Part shown: positions 19,136 to 28,541 of the stretch, piece by piece | Layout of the letters: each line of letters opens with the position of its first letter | How positions within the stretch are numbered: position 1 is the first letter of the stretch | Program-made: the position numbers and the translations under genes | NCBI GenBank assembly: GCA_020850415.1 | Contig: JADZER010000037.1 | Coordinates: 186,001 to 250,000 of the forward strand | Direction: 5' to 3' | Length of the DNA stretch: 64,000 nucleotides | Origin: Phycisphaerales bacterium | Lineage (GTDB): Bacteria; Planctomycetota; Phycisphaerae; Phycisphaerales; UBA1924 | Notes under the pieces: generated by a model | Databases searched by the model: none | What the model saw: only the letters and a program-made list of their open reading frames with translations | What the model was told of the DNA's origin: nothing

Positions 19136-20572
19136 TCACCCCCCCTGCGACTGGTACCGCCCGGCCATGGTCTCCAGGTCGCGCCCGTCGAGCTTGCCGT
19201 CGTAGTTGATATCCGCCCGCATGCTGCCCGTGCGGTACCACTCCAGGTACGACACCAGCTCCCCGGTCTCGACCCGCCCGCTGCCGTCCAGGTCGTAGCT
19301 GCGGTTGTACAGCCGCTGGTCGCGTTCGTTGAGCAGGCCGCCGATCCGCTGGTCCCACTCGTCGGGGCTCAGCCGCCCGTCGGCGTTGCTGTCGCTCTGG
19401 GACACCGAGTTCTCGAACTGGGCCTTCAGCCGGTAGGCGGTGATCTCCGAGCCCCAGCGCGCCACGGCCCCCTGGTAGTCCACCATCGCCTGCTGCTGGG
19501 CCGCCAGCTCGTCCTCGGCGAACTGCCCGTCCCCGTCGATGTCGAACGCCATCGCGTCCGGCGGCTGGGGCATGCCGGACATCATCTCCTTGATGTCGGG
19601 CGTCGGCAGGTTGTCGACCCGCATGGCCTCCATGAAGTCCATCGACGCCGCCTGCGAGATCAACATCTGACGCTGCGACTCGAGCATCTGGGCCGTCTGC
19701 TCCCCGACCTCCTCGTACAGCGCCTTCCGGGCCGAGGCCTGCTCCTCCGGGCTCAGCGACGGGTCGCCCAGCAGCGCGTTCGCCGCCTCGTCCCCCTCGG
19801 GGCCGGCCATGCTGGCGATCATGTCGCCGAAGGTGTCCTGGGCCTTGGCGATCGCCGCGGCCTCGCCGGCGACGCGCTCGTCGGCGCTCAGGGCGCCGTC
19901 GTTGTCGGCGTCCCACGCCTCGAGCTTGGCCCGGTCAAAGACGCCCGACAGCGCGCCCTCGCCCACCATCGTGCTCAGCTCCATCATCTCCTCGGGCTGC
20001 AGGTCGCCGTCGCCGTTGGTGTCGAGCTTGGCCTTGAGGTAGGGGTGCTCGAGCGGGTTGAACATCCCCGCGATGTTCTCGTCGATGAACGCCTGCACCT
20101 CGGCGTCCGAGACCTGCCCGTCGCCGTCGGCGTCGAGCGAGCGGATCATCTCGACCTCGATCTGCGACTGGTTCATCGTCCACTCCGGCGACTTCTTCTC
20201 GCCGTCGAACATCACATCCATGAGCGCGAGGATCTCCGCCTCGATCTCGTTGTAGGGCCGGTCCGCCGCCCGGTTCGCGGCCACCCACGCGCGGGCCTCC
20301 GCCAGCCGTTCCTCGTCGGACTTGGACTCGACCGGCCCGGCCTTGGCCAGCTCGGCCTTCAGCTCGGCCAGCGCCGCGTCGGTCATCGGCGCCGCGCCCG
20401 GGGCGTCCGCGCCCCCGCCCGACCCGCTGCCCCCGCCGGGCTGATCGACCGACACCCGCCCCCCGGCGGCGGTGGCGTCGCCCCCGCCCGCCGACCCGGC
20501 GCGGACCAGCAAGTACGCCGCCCCACCGAGCACCACGACACCGACACCGACCGCTATCACCCCACCTCGCAT
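19136..20572 (-). CDS. Membrane-anchored EF-hand protein, array copy 2
   Basis: A 478-residue member, the longest of the four. The anchor is VIAVGVGVVVLGGAAYLLVR, followed by a Gly/Ala/Asp-rich linker and the conserved NRAADRPYNEIEAEILALMD segment. All seven EF-hand positions are intact: DADGDGQVSDAE, DTNGDGDLQPEE, DADNDGALSADE, DIDGDGQFAEDE, DSNADGRLSPDE, DLDGSGRVETGE and DINYDGKLDGRD. A Met- and Gln-rich helical region (residues ~230-330) separates loops three and four. GGAAGGAG eight bases upstream fixes the start. Confidence 0.88.
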   Translation of the reverse strand: MRGGVIAVGVGVVVLGGAAYLLVRAGSAGGGDATAAGGRVSVDQPGGGSGSGGGADAPGAAPMTDAALAELKAELAKAGPVESKSDEERLAEARAWVAANRAADRPYNEIEAEILALMDVMFDGEKKSPEWTMNQSQIEVEMIRSLDADGDGQVSDAEVQAFIDENIAGMFNPLEHPYLKAKLDTNGDGDLQPEEMMELSTMVGEGALSGVFDRAKLEAWDADNDGALSADERVAGEAAAIAKAQDTFGDMIASMAGPEGDEAANALLGDPSLSPEEQASARKALYEEVGEQTAQMLESQRQMLISQAASMDFMEAMRVDNLPTPDIKEMMSGMPQPPDAMAFDIDGDGQFAEDELAAQQQAMVDYQGAVARWGSEITAYRLKAQFENSVSQSDSNADGRLSPDEWDQRIGGLLNERDQRLYNRSYDLDGSGRVETGELVSYLEWYRTGSMRADINYDGKLDGRDLETMAGRYQSQGG

Positions 20573-20709
20573 CAGACACGCTCCTTCCACCCTGAGACGC
20601 CCAGCATACCGCCGAGACCGAACCCGAACCCGGCGCGAACCCCGCGCCTCAGAGTATTGGGGACCCCGACCCGCCCGTTTCGCCCGCCGCACCCGGGGGC
20701 GCCCGCCGC

Positions 20710-22005
20710 TCAGCCGCCCGGGGCGCGGAAGTGCCCGATAAGCGTCTCCAGGTCCGACGCGTCCACCAGCCCGTCGAAGTTCGCGTCCGCCCGAACGCTC
20801 CCCGCCCGGAACCAGCCGAGGAAGCTCTCGACCTCGCCCAGCTCGATCCCCCCGCTCCCGTCGGCGTCGTACGACCGCAGCACCAGACGCCGGTCGCGCT
20901 CGGCCAGCCGCGTGGCGATCAGGTCGTGCCACTCGCCCTCGGTCATCCGCCCGTCGCCATCCGCATCCCCCGCCCCGGCGAGCCGCTCGAACTGGCGGGC
21001 GAGCCGCCGGGCGTTGTCCAGCGACTGCCACGCGTCGAAGGCCGCCTTCCACTCGGCCTCCGCGCCCCGCAGCGCGGCCTGCTCGGCGTCGCTCCACACA
21101 TCGTCACCGTCGCTGTTGAAGAGCGCCCAGTCCGGCATCTCTGGGCCGGGCTCCGGACCGGTCGCCCGGTCAGGCTCGATCAGCTTCATCTGGGCGTCGA
21201 GGGCGGCGGAAAGGTGATAGTCCGCGGCCCGGTCGAGGCGATCGCGCGTCATCTCGGCGGCCTGGGGCCCGAACTCCGCCGCGAGCTGCGCGAGGGCCGC
21301 GTCCTGCGCGGCGGTCCCATCGGCGGGCGGGGCCTCGGTGTACTCGATGTGCCCGTCGGCGAAGACGACCTGATGCAAGCGGGCCTCCGCCGCGCCCGCG
21401 GTGCGCTCGGCCTCGCTCAGCACCCCGTCGCCGTCGGCGTCCCAGAGGTCCGTCTGCGCCCGTTCCAGCAGCCCCGCCTGCTCCGCCTGGACGGAGTAGA
21501 GCCCGTCGAGCAACGGTTCGTCGATCCGCCCGTCGCCGTCCCCGTCGAGCAGCGCAACCAGGTACGGGTGCGTGGTCGGGTCCAGAAACTCGCGGCTGAA
21601 CCCGGCCAGCGCGCCGATCTCCTCCTCGCTCACGCGCCCGTCGAGGTCTGTGTCCATCGCCCGGACCCATTCGACCTCCTGCCGGGCCATCGCGAGCGCC
21701 CACGCGACCGAACGCGCCTCCGCCCGGGCCCGCGCCTCGTAGTCGGCCAGCACCCGCGCCTCGAGCTCCGCGTAGGGCCACCCGGCCGGCCGGTTCGCGA
21801 GCACCCACGCCAGCGCGTCGGAAACCCGGTCCGCGTCGGTCCGCCCCGCCGGACGCGCCGCCAGGTCCAGCTCGGCGCGGAGCTGTTCCAGCGCGGCGTC
21901 CGCCCGCGACGCGTCATCCGCCCCGCCCCGCCGGGCCTGCGTGACCGCCCACACCAGCACCACGCCCAGACCGACCACCGCCACCGCCGGCGCCAGCTTC
22001 TTCAT
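20710..22005 (-). CDS. Membrane-anchored EF-hand protein, array copy 1
   Basis: A 431-residue first gene of the array and the most divergent copy. The anchor is MKKLAPAVAVVGLGVVLVWA, then NRPAGWPYAELEARVLADYE and seven EF-hand-type loops (DTDLDGRVSEEE, DGDGDGRIDEPL, DADGDGVLSEAE, NSDGDDVWSDAE, DADGDGRMTEGE, DADGSGGIELGE, DANFDGLVDASD). It ends LIGHFRAPGG rather than GRYQSQGG. The fourth loop has Asp for Gly at position six and may not bind calcium. GGGAGGG lies seven bases before the ATG. It probably heads a four-gene transcript with 137, 120 and 66 bases between genes. Confidence 0.87.
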   Translation of the reverse strand: MKKLAPAVAVVGLGVVLVWAVTQARRGGADDASRADAALEQLRAELDLAARPAGRTDADRVSDALAWVLANRPAGWPYAELEARVLADYEARARAEARSVAWALAMARQEVEWVRAMDTDLDGRVSEEEIGALAGFSREFLDPTTHPYLVALLDGDGDGRIDEPLLDGLYSVQAEQAGLLERAQTDLWDADGDGVLSEAERTAGAAEARLHQVVFADGHIEYTEAPPADGTAAQDAALAQLAAEFGPQAAEMTRDRLDRAADYHLSAALDAQMKLIEPDRATGPEPGPEMPDWALFNSDGDDVWSDAEQAALRGAEAEWKAAFDAWQSLDNARRLARQFERLAGAGDADGDGRMTEGEWHDLIATRLAERDRRLVLRSYDADGSGGIELGEVESFLGWFRAGSVRADANFDGLVDASDLETLIGHFRAPGG

Positions 22006-22070
22006 CGACCCGCCCTCCCGGATGCCCCGAGAGTACCGGCCCCCGCGCCCGCGCACAACGCCCACCCAAC

Positions 22071-22103
22071 AAAGAAACACCCGCGCCGTCCACCGGCGCG
22101 GGT
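22071..22103 (-). terminator. Rho-independent terminator after clpC
   Basis: On the minus strand a 9-bp perfect stem ACCCGCGCC/GGCGCGGGT (22095-22103 with 22079-22087) has a seven-base loop and is followed by GTTTCTTTG. It separates clpC from the EF-hand array that starts at 22005. Confidence 0.85.
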
Positions 22104-22132
22104 GCTGTCAACCCAGTCTCTCAACCCGCACA

Positions 22133-22181
22133 CCTCAAGCCTCAGGCCTCAAGCCTCAGGCCTCAGGCCTCAGGCCTCAGG
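22133..22181. repeat. Seven tandem CCTCARG heptamers
   Basis: Seven exact 7-base units (CCTCAAG or CCTCAGG) run without gaps and end six bases beyond the clpC stop codon. A four-unit array of the same heptamer lies inside the MmgE/PrpD gene at 44165-44192. Similar arrays are, from memory, common in planctomycete genomes. Confidence 0.9.
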
Positions 22182-22186
22182 CCTTC

Positions 22187-24724
22187 TCAAGTGCTCTGCG
22201 CCTGCGGCTCGCGCTCGGGCTTCCCGCCCGCCTGCCGGTCCACATGCTCGCCCCGGAAGCTGAGCTTGTCCTCCCCCTCGTTGTGCGTCACATGCACGAC
22301 ATTCATGCCGTGCAGGTCGCCGGAGAGCAGCATCTCGCTCAGCGGGTCCTCGATGAAGCTGCCCAGAGCCCGGCGCAGCGGGCGGGCGCCGTAGTCGGGG
22401 TTGTAGCCCTTGTCGATCAGGAAGGTCTTCGCCTTGTCGTCCAGGGCCAGCTCGATCGACTGCTCCTTGAGACGCTTGAAGACCTTGTTGACCTCGTAGT
22501 CCACGATGACCACCAGGTCGTCCCGGGTGAGCGGGTGGAACACGATGATGTCGTCGAGGCGGTTGATGAACTCGGGGCGGAAGAACCGCTCGATCTCCTT
22601 CATCAGCACGCTCTTGATGTTCTCGTAGTCGATGTCGGCCGACCGGCGCTGGAAGCCGAACCCGCCGCCGCCCTTGATCAGGTCCGCGCCGATGTTGCTG
22701 GTCATGATCAGCACGGTGTTGCGGAAGTCCACATGACGCCCGAACGAGTCGGTCAGGCGGCCCTCCTCCATGATCTGCAGCAGCATGTTGAAGACATCCG
22801 GGTGCGCCTTCTCAACCTCGTCGAGCAGCACGACCGAGTACGGCCGACGCCGGATCCGCTCGGTGAGCTGACCGCCCTCCTCGTACCCGACATACCCGGG
22901 GGGCGCGCCGACCAGCCGGCTCACATTGTGCTTCTCCATGTACTCGCTCATGTCCAGGTGGATCAGGGCCTCCTCGTCCCCGAACATGAACTCCGCCAGC
23001 GCCTTCGACAGCAGCGTCTTGCCAACGCCCGACGGGCCGACGAAGATGAACGAACCCATCGGACGCTTCGGGTCCTTCAGCCCAGCCCGCGCCCGGCGGA
23101 TCGCCTTCGCCACCGCCTTGATCGCCTCCTGCTGGCTGATCACCTTCTTGTGAAGCTCGCCCTCCAGGTCCAGCAGACGCGCGGCCTCCTCCTTCTCCAG
23201 CCGGGTCAGCGGCACACCCGTCATCTTGCTCACCACCTCCGCAACCACATCCTCGTCCACCACGCCGTCGACCTCCATCGACTTGGCACGCCACTCCTTC
23301 TGGATGTCTTCCTTCTTCTTCTTCAGCTGCTCGGCCTTGTCGCGCAGCTCCGCCGCACGCTCGTAGTCCGCCGCCTTCACCGCCTCGTCCTTCTCCACGC
23401 TCAGACGCTCGATGTCCCCCTCGATCTCCGCGAGGTTCGGCGGCTTGGTCATGCTCTTGATCCGCACCCGGGCCCCGGCCTCGTCGATCACATCGATCGA
23501 CTTGTCCGGCTGCACCCGACCCGTGATGTACCGGCCGCTCAGCTCCACCGCCGCACGGATCGCCTCGTCGGTGATCTGCGCCCGGTGGTGCTGTTCGTAC
23601 TTCTCCCGAAGCCCCCGCAGGATCTGCACCGTCTGCTCGTTCGTCGGCGGGTCCACCGGGATCGACTGGAACCGACGCGCCAACGCAGCGTCCTTCTCGA
23701 TGTACTTGCGGTACTCGTCGAAGGTCGTCGCCCCGATGCACTGGATCTCCCCGCGGGCCAACGCCGGCTTGAGCACATTCGACGCGTCGATCGCGCCCTC
23801 CGCCCCGCCCGCGCCCACCAGCGTGTGCAGCTCGTCGATGAACAGGATCACATTCTTCGCCTTCCGGACCTCGTTCATCACCGCCTTGATCCGCTCCTCG
23901 AACTGACCGCGGTACTTCGTCCCCGCGACCATCATCGCAAGGTCAAGCACCACCAGGCGACGCTCGTGCAGGATCTCCGGCACCTCGCCCGAGATGATCT
24001 GCTGCGCCAGACCCTCGACGATCGCCGTCTTCCCCACGCCCGCCTCGCCCAGAAGCACCGGGTTGTTCTTCGTCCGGCGGCACAGCACCTGCACCACCCG
24101 CTCGATCTCACGCTCGCGGCCGATCACCGGGTCAAGCTCGCCCTCCTTGGCCAGCTCCGTCAGGTCCCGACCGAAGCTGTCCAGCGCCGGCGTCTGGCTG
24201 CGACGCTTCCCGCCCCGACCCTCCGGCCCGGCGCCCTGCGCGCCGCCACCGCCGCCGCCCATCGCCTCCGTGCCCTCCGACTCCGCACCCGCTCCGAGCA
24301 GGTTCAGAACCTCCTCGCGGACCTCCTCGAGCTTCAGACCCAGGTTCATCAGCACCTGCGCCGCAACACCGTCGTGCTCACGCAGCAGACCAAGCAGAAG
24401 ATGCTCGGTCCCCACATAATTGTGGTTCAGATTCCGGGCCTCCTCGATCGCGTACTCGATCACCTTCTTCGCCCGCGGGGTCTGCGGCAGCTTGCCCATC
24501 GTCACCATCTCGGGCCCCGCCTTCACCAGCTTCTCAACCTCAAGCCGGACCTTGCGGAGATCGACATCCAGATTCTTGAGCACATTCGCACCGACGCCCG
24601 AACCCTCCTTGACCAGCCCAAGAAGGATGTGCTCGGTCCCGATGTACTCGTGGTTGAACCGCTGCGCCTCCTGGTTGGCCAGGGCCATCACCTTGCGGGC
24701 ACGGTCGGTAAAGCGCTCGAACAT
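22187..24724 (-). CDS. clpC: ATP-dependent Clp protease ATP-binding subunit ClpC
   Basis: An 845-residue AAA+ unfoldase that feeds substrates to ClpP. Two N-terminal Clp repeats come first ([20 protein letters not shown] and [20 protein letters not shown]). A Gly-rich linker leads to the first AAA domain with Walker [10 protein letters not shown] (~226-234). The UVR-containing middle region [20 protein letters not shown] identifies ClpC rather than ClpA or ClpB. The second AAA domain has [12 protein letters not shown] (~560) and [19 protein letters not shown] six bases upstream sets the start. The ~300 bases upstream (24725-25021) hold no gene and presumably its promoter, which I could not place. 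Confidence 0.96.
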   Translation of the reverse strand: MFERFTDRARKVMALANQEAQRFNHEYIGTEHILLGLVKEGSGVGANVLKNLDVDLRKVRLEVEKLVKAGPEMVTMGKLPQTPRAKKVIEYAIEEARNLNHNYVGTEHLLLGLLREHDGVAAQVLMNLGLKLEEVREEVLNLLGAGAESEGTEAMGGGGGGAQGAGPEGRGGKRRSQTPALDSFGRDLTELAKEGELDPVIGREREIERVVQVLCRRTKNNPVLLGEAGVGKTAIVEGLAQQIISGEVPEILHERRLVVLDLAMMVAGTKYRGQFEERIKAVMNEVRKAKNVILFIDELHTLVGAGGAEGAIDASNVLKPALARGEIQCIGATTFDEYRKYIEKDAALARRFQSIPVDPPTNEQTVQILRGLREKYEQHHRAQITDEAIRAAVELSGRYITGRVQPDKSIDVIDEAGARVRIKSMTKPPNLAEIEGDIERLSVEKDEAVKAADYERAAELRDKAEQLKKKKEDIQKEWRAKSMEVDGVVDEDVVAEVVSKMTGVPLTRLEKEEAARLLDLEGELHKKVISQQEAIKAVAKAIRRARAGLKDPKRPMGSFIFVGPSGVGKTLLSKALAEFMFGDEEALIHLDMSEYMEKHNVSRLVGAPPGYVGYEEGGQLTERIRRRPYSVVLLDEVEKAHPDVFNMLLQIMEEGRLTDSFGRHVDFRNTVLIMTSNIGADLIKGGGGFGFQRRSADIDYENIKSVLMKEIERFFRPEFINRLDDIIVFHPLTRDDLVVIVDYEVNKVFKRLKEQSIELALDDKAKTFLIDKGYNPDYGARPLRRALGSFIEDPLSEMLLSGDLHGMNVVHVTHNEGEDKLSFRGEHVDRQAGGKPEREPQAQST

Positions 24725-25021
24725 GGGCGACTCCTTGTGGGCCCCTACGGGTCCCGTCCTGCTCTGTACGGTTCAACTCCCGGCTCCGGACGACGCTCCC
24801 GCCCGATTCGCCGACGAACCGAAGTCCGAGCCGCCGCGCCCTCCGCGCAGTGCGACCCTCCAACTACATCGGCAGCGACCGGCGTGCCAGTTGCCCGATC
24901 TTGCCCGTTCCGCCCCAACAGGCCGGAAACGCAGCTCGGGCCGGTGAAAACCCCTATTTCGCCCAAGGCCAAGGCCTGCCAACCGCGCCCGCCGCGCCGG
25001 AATGGCAGCCGGCCCCAGGGC

Positions 25022-26212
25022 CTACTCCGGTGTCCACGCCAGCGCCGGGTCCGCAACCACCTTGATCGGGATGAACGCCTCCGCCTGCTGCTCGCCGACC
25101 CGATCCTTCACCACCACCTTCAACTGGTAGGAACCAACCGTAAGTGTCTGTGGGAGCGTGATTTCCGTCAACAGATAGAAGTCGCGCTGCTTGTTGCGGC
25201 TCGTCTCCACCACGACCTCCTCGGGCCGCTTCCACGCCAGGATCGCCTTCTCCCCCTCGTGGTACAGCTCGAGCGTCTGCGAGAGGTCGATCGACCACTC
25301 CTCCTCCACCTCCAGCCCCCCCAGGCTGTCGCGGTCCACCTGCCCGTGCTCGAACCGGTCAACCTCTACATATACCAGCGCCCGGATAGGCCGCCCGGCC
25401 AGGAAGCTCGTGGAGCTGAACGCCTCGTACTTCCCGAACCCACGCACCCGGGTGCACAGGATCGCCTTCGGGAGCTGAAGCCCGACCGTCGAGCTCAACT
25501 GCTCCCCGAACTCGCGGAGAATCGCCGCCCGCTCCCCGGCGTCCGACCCCTCCGGGCCGAGCAACGACCCAAGCAGCCCCGCGATCGCCAGCGCCGACTC
25601 CCGCTCCGCCGGGCTCAGCCGGTCCCCCGCCACCGTCCCCGCGCCGACCGCCGTCGACGGGTCCTTCCCCTGCGCCGCCGCCAGGGACACCATCGCCACC
25701 GCCATGCGGAAGGGCTCCGAGGTCTCCCCGAGCTCCCGGCCCAGGGCGTCATGGAGCTTCGCATAGAGGTCTTCCAGGTCCAGCGGGTCCGGTCCGGCGC
25801 CCGCCTCCCCGGCGGGCGCCTCGGTCACCAAGCCGCTCTCATCCCCAGGCACCAAGTCCTCCAGCGAGACGCTGGCCTCGGTCTCCGCGCTGATCTGCTC
25901 CGGGCCCGTCTCCGCCGGGATCGGCTCGGTCCCCAGCGCCGCCGCCAAGTCCGCGGCTTGGGCGTCGATGAGGCTCTGCAGGTCGGTCTCGGGCATCGCC
26001 CCCTCGTACCCGGGCTCCGGCTCGTCGGGGGTCTCAGCCCCGACCAGGATGTCCGCCGGGGCGGGATCCTCGCCCAGCAGGGTCTCCAGGCCCACGCTGA
26101 AGCCGGCCGGCTCCTCGGCCCGCGTGCGCTTGCCGCAGCCGGCGGGCAGGGCCAGCGCAGCGCCCAGCACGAGCAGGAAGGCGGTGGGGGGGTTCGGTCG
26201 GGTGTTGCTCAC
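25022..26212 (-). CDS. Lipoprotein of unknown function
   Basis: A 396-residue lipoprotein. The GTG start at 26212 is chosen because AGGAGG lies seven bases upstream and the signal sequence follows: NPPTAFLLVLGAALALPAGC, with lipobox LPAGC. After the lipidated cysteine comes a long acidic, Pro/Glu/Ala-rich stretch (to ~residue 170). A folded C-terminal domain follows with predicted beta strands (RALVYVEVDRFEH, VEEEWSIDLSQTLELYHEGE, REITLP-like repeats). I do not recognise the domain. It lies 83 bases downstream of holA and is probably in the same transcript. Confidence 0.78.
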   Translation of the reverse strand: MSNTRPNPPTAFLLVLGAALALPAGCGKRTRAEEPAGFSVGLETLLGEDPAPADILVGAETPDEPEPGYEGAMPETDLQSLIDAQAADLAAALGTEPIPAETGPEQISAETEASVSLEDLVPGDESGLVTEAPAGEAGAGPDPLDLEDLYAKLHDALGRELGETSEPFRMAVAMVSLAAAQGKDPSTAVGAGTVAGDRLSPAERESALAIAGLLGSLLGPEGSDAGERAAILREFGEQLSSTVGLQLPKAILCTRVRGFGKYEAFSSTSFLAGRPIRALVYVEVDRFEHGQVDRDSLGGLEVEEEWSIDLSQTLELYHEGEKAILAWKRPEEVVVETSRNKQRDFYLLTEITLPQTLTVGSYQLKVVVKDRVGEQQAEAFIPIKVVADPALAWTPE

Positions 26213-26295
26213 AGCAGCGCCTCCTGCGCCTCTGGTGCGCGTCAGCCCCGGTCGCTCCGCGCTCGGGGCGGTCTGAAACAGTTCTATCGGCCGAG

Positions 26296-27312
26296 TCACC
26301 GCGCCACGGCCGCAAAACGCAGCCCGAGCCGCTCCAGCACCCTCTGCGGCTCGCCCAGGCCCGATTTCAGCCCGCGGTCGGCCTCCACGCACGCCCGCAG
26401 CAGCGCCTGCGTCCGCCGCGGACGGAGGCTGGGGGCAAGCTGCATCAGGGGGTCACGCGACGCCCCCCAGAGCTTGAGCTTGCCGGCCGCGGCCTGGAGG
26501 TTGACCCGCTGCGCATTCGCCACCGCCATGCCGTGCAGCTTCTTGGCCAGGTCGGAATAGGCGAAGATGACCGGGATGTGCGCATCGCGGGGGGCGTTGT
26601 CGAGCACCAGGCGGAGATAGTGGAGTATCGCCGTCGGGTCGCCCGAGAGCAGGACCGACTGGATGGTCCAGGGGTCCTCCTGCCGGCTCACCCCCACCAT
26701 CTCCGCGACCAGGTCGGTGGTGATCTTGTCCGCGTTGACCGCCAGCTTGCCCAGCTCGCTGTCGATCCGTCCGAGGTCGGGCCCGAGCCGATCGACCAGG
26801 AGCTGGGCCGCGGGCTTGTCGATCGTCACCCCGTGCCGCGACTTGCAGTTCCGCCCGATCCACACCATCGCGTCGCCCGAGCCCACACCCTCGCACTTGC
26901 ACATGACCCCGACGCGGGCGATCGCCTTGTCAAGGTTCCCCGGGTTCCAGCGTTCGGCCCGCAGCACCAGCGTCGCGTCCTCGCACGGCTTCTCGGCGTA
27001 ACGCTCCATCAGCGGGCGGGCGTCCTCCTTCACCAGCTGGTCCGAGTTGTCCACCACGATCATCTTGTGCTGCTGCATCAGCCCGAAGCTGCGGCACTCG
27101 TCCAGCACATCCGCCACCTGCGCCGACTGCCCGTCGAACCCGATCACATCGACCTCGCCGTGCGCCTCGGCCAGAGCCTTCCGGATCCGGGCCGTCGCGT
27201 CCAGCCGCAGAAACGCGTCCTTGCCGTGCAGCACGACCACCCGCCAGGCGGGGTCGGGGGTCAGATCGATCGGGCTGATGCCGGGGGCTTTGGGGGAGGC
27301 CTGCTTAGCCAC
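26296..27312 (-). CDS. holA: DNA polymerase III delta subunit
   Basis: A 338-residue clamp-loader subunit that opens the sliding clamp during replication. The length, the VVVLHGKDAFLRLDATARIR start of the AAA-like domain without a functional Walker A, CRSFGLMQQHKMIVVDNSDQ, and the helical collar domain (VIFAYSDLAKKLHGMAVANA) fit HolA. GTG 27312 is preferred because AGGAG lies seven bases upstream; a GTG six bases earlier is too close to it. The start overlaps the end of the ATPase gene by eight bases, so the two are translationally coupled. Confidence 0.85.
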   Translation of the reverse strand: MAKQASPKAPGISPIDLTPDPAWRVVVLHGKDAFLRLDATARIRKALAEAHGEVDVIGFDGQSAQVADVLDECRSFGLMQQHKMIVVDNSDQLVKEDARPLMERYAEKPCEDATLVLRAERWNPGNLDKAIARVGVMCKCEGVGSGDAMVWIGRNCKSRHGVTIDKPAAQLLVDRLGPDLGRIDSELGKLAVNADKITTDLVAEMVGVSRQEDPWTIQSVLLSGDPTAILHYLRLVLDNAPRDAHIPVIFAYSDLAKKLHGMAVANAQRVNLQAAAGKLKLWGASRDPLMQLAPSLRPRRTQALLRACVEADRGLKSGLGEPQRVLERLGLRFAAVAR

Positions 27313-28519
27313 GCTCACGCTCCTGTCGTGTCGGGAGTTCCTGCGCCCGGGCGGCGAGCATGTAGTAAAGCCGGTTCAGCTCGTTCTTGAAGCGGTACGA
27401 GCCGCGGTCGTTCTGCACGAGGACATCCAGCTCCCGCATCCGCCGGACGAAGTTGTCGAAGACCTTCTGCTCGGCGTCGTCGAGCTGGCTCAGCACCTCC
27501 TGGCGCGAGAAGCTCTCGCCGACGGTGAGGGACGCGACCCGGCCGAGGATCGAGCGGTACTTGCTCGACTGGATGGCGTCGAGCACCTCCGGCTTGATGT
27601 ACTTGCGCCCGATCGCCTGGGCCGCGTCCACGACGCCCTCGGCAGCCTCGACGACGCCGACGCGGTCGCCCTCGGTCCGCTCGAAGGCGGCGTCCCCGAT
27701 CTCCTGCAGGATCGCCGGGTACCCCCCGCTGAAGCGGAGGATCAGCCGCAGCGCCTCCTCGTCGACCTGCACATCCACCGACCGCAGCGCCCCGAGCAGA
27801 TACTGGCGGGTGTCCTCGTCCGACAGCGGCTGCACCTCGACGATGCTGAACACGCGGTTGAGCGACGGGTTGTGGTCCACGAGCTGCTGGCGCCGCTCGG
27901 GCAGCGAGACAAGCACCAGGTGCAGCGGGAGCGGCTCGCCGCTGGTCGCCGCGCCGTCCACAAAGCTCTTGAGCCAGTCGGCGAACTCCCGCGTATCCGC
28001 CAGCCCGTTGATGTCGTCCAGGATCAGCAGCACCCCCTCGCGATCCCCCTGTAGCAGGCCGAGCAGCCCGCGGAGTTCCGTGCCGAGGTTCTGCCAGAGG
28101 TTCGTCAGCTCCTCCCGGCTCGCGTGGAACTCCACCCGCGTCCCGAACAGCCCCACGCTGCGCAGGTGCTTGCCCAGCGCCCCCGCCAGCTTGGCGTACC
28201 ACGGCCGGTTCTGGCTCGACTCGGCCAGCCCCTTGAACACCCGCCGGGCCATCTCGTCCAGCGTCTTGGCCCCGCCCAGGTGCACATGGACCGTGAGCAT
28301 CCGCAGATCGCGGTCGGCCACCTCCCGGACCAGCGACGCCAGCGAGCTCTTCCCTATCCCCCGCTCGCCCTCGATGTAGCTCCGCTCCACCCGCCCGCTA
28401 TGCTGGGCACGGCGACAATCCCCCAGCAACGCCTCAACCTCCCGCTGTCGGCCTGCGAACAGGCTCGGGGGGAGGGGGTGTCCGGGTGTGAATGGGGAGT
28501 AATCCCGCGGCATCGTCAT
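27305..28519 (-). CDS. AAA-type ATPase with C-terminal helical/winged region
   Basis: A 404-residue cytoplasmic ATPase of the Orc1/Cdc6-like or STAND-related type. FAGRQREVEALLGDCRRAQH precedes Walker A EGERGIGKSSLASL (~residues 50-63). Walker B is LLILDDINGLADT, and VLVSLPERRQQLV is in a sensor-1 position. The C-terminal ~130 residues are helical with a winged-helix look (LGRVASLTVGESFSRQEVLS ... VFDNFVRRMRELDVLVQNDR). The start is 22 bases from that of the divergent FHA kinase, so their promoters must overlap; the pairing suggests linked function. No clear Shine-Dalgarno. Confidence 0.75.
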   Translation of the reverse strand: MTMPRDYSPFTPGHPLPPSLFAGRQREVEALLGDCRRAQHSGRVERSYIEGERGIGKSSLASLVREVADRDLRMLTVHVHLGGAKTLDEMARRVFKGLAESSQNRPWYAKLAGALGKHLRSVGLFGTRVEFHASREELTNLWQNLGTELRGLLGLLQGDREGVLLILDDINGLADTREFADWLKSFVDGAATSGEPLPLHLVLVSLPERRQQLVDHNPSLNRVFSIVEVQPLSDEDTRQYLLGALRSVDVQVDEEALRLILRFSGGYPAILQEIGDAAFERTEGDRVGVVEAAEGVVDAAQAIGRKYIKPEVLDAIQSSKYRSILGRVASLTVGESFSRQEVLSQLDDAEQKVFDNFVRRMRELDVLVQNDRGSYRFKNELNRLYYMLAARAQELPTRQERERG

Positions 28520-28541
28520 AGCATAGGGCCGGGTCCGAAAC

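Noticed and set aside
22133-22181. Heptamer array as CRISPR or origin iterons
   Set aside because: Units are 7 bases with no spacers, directly after a stop codon, with no replication genes nearby.
21941-26560. A 1539-codon open frame on the plus strand
   Set aside because: It lies antisense to clpC and its neighbours, has no conserved motifs and is rich in Arg/His/Leu/Pro, as expected for the opposite strand of GC-rich genes.
28511-28525. Leaderless start of the AAA ATPase with TATGCT as -10
   Set aside because: The spacing fits only for the second ATG, and there is no -35 box, so the evidence is too thin.
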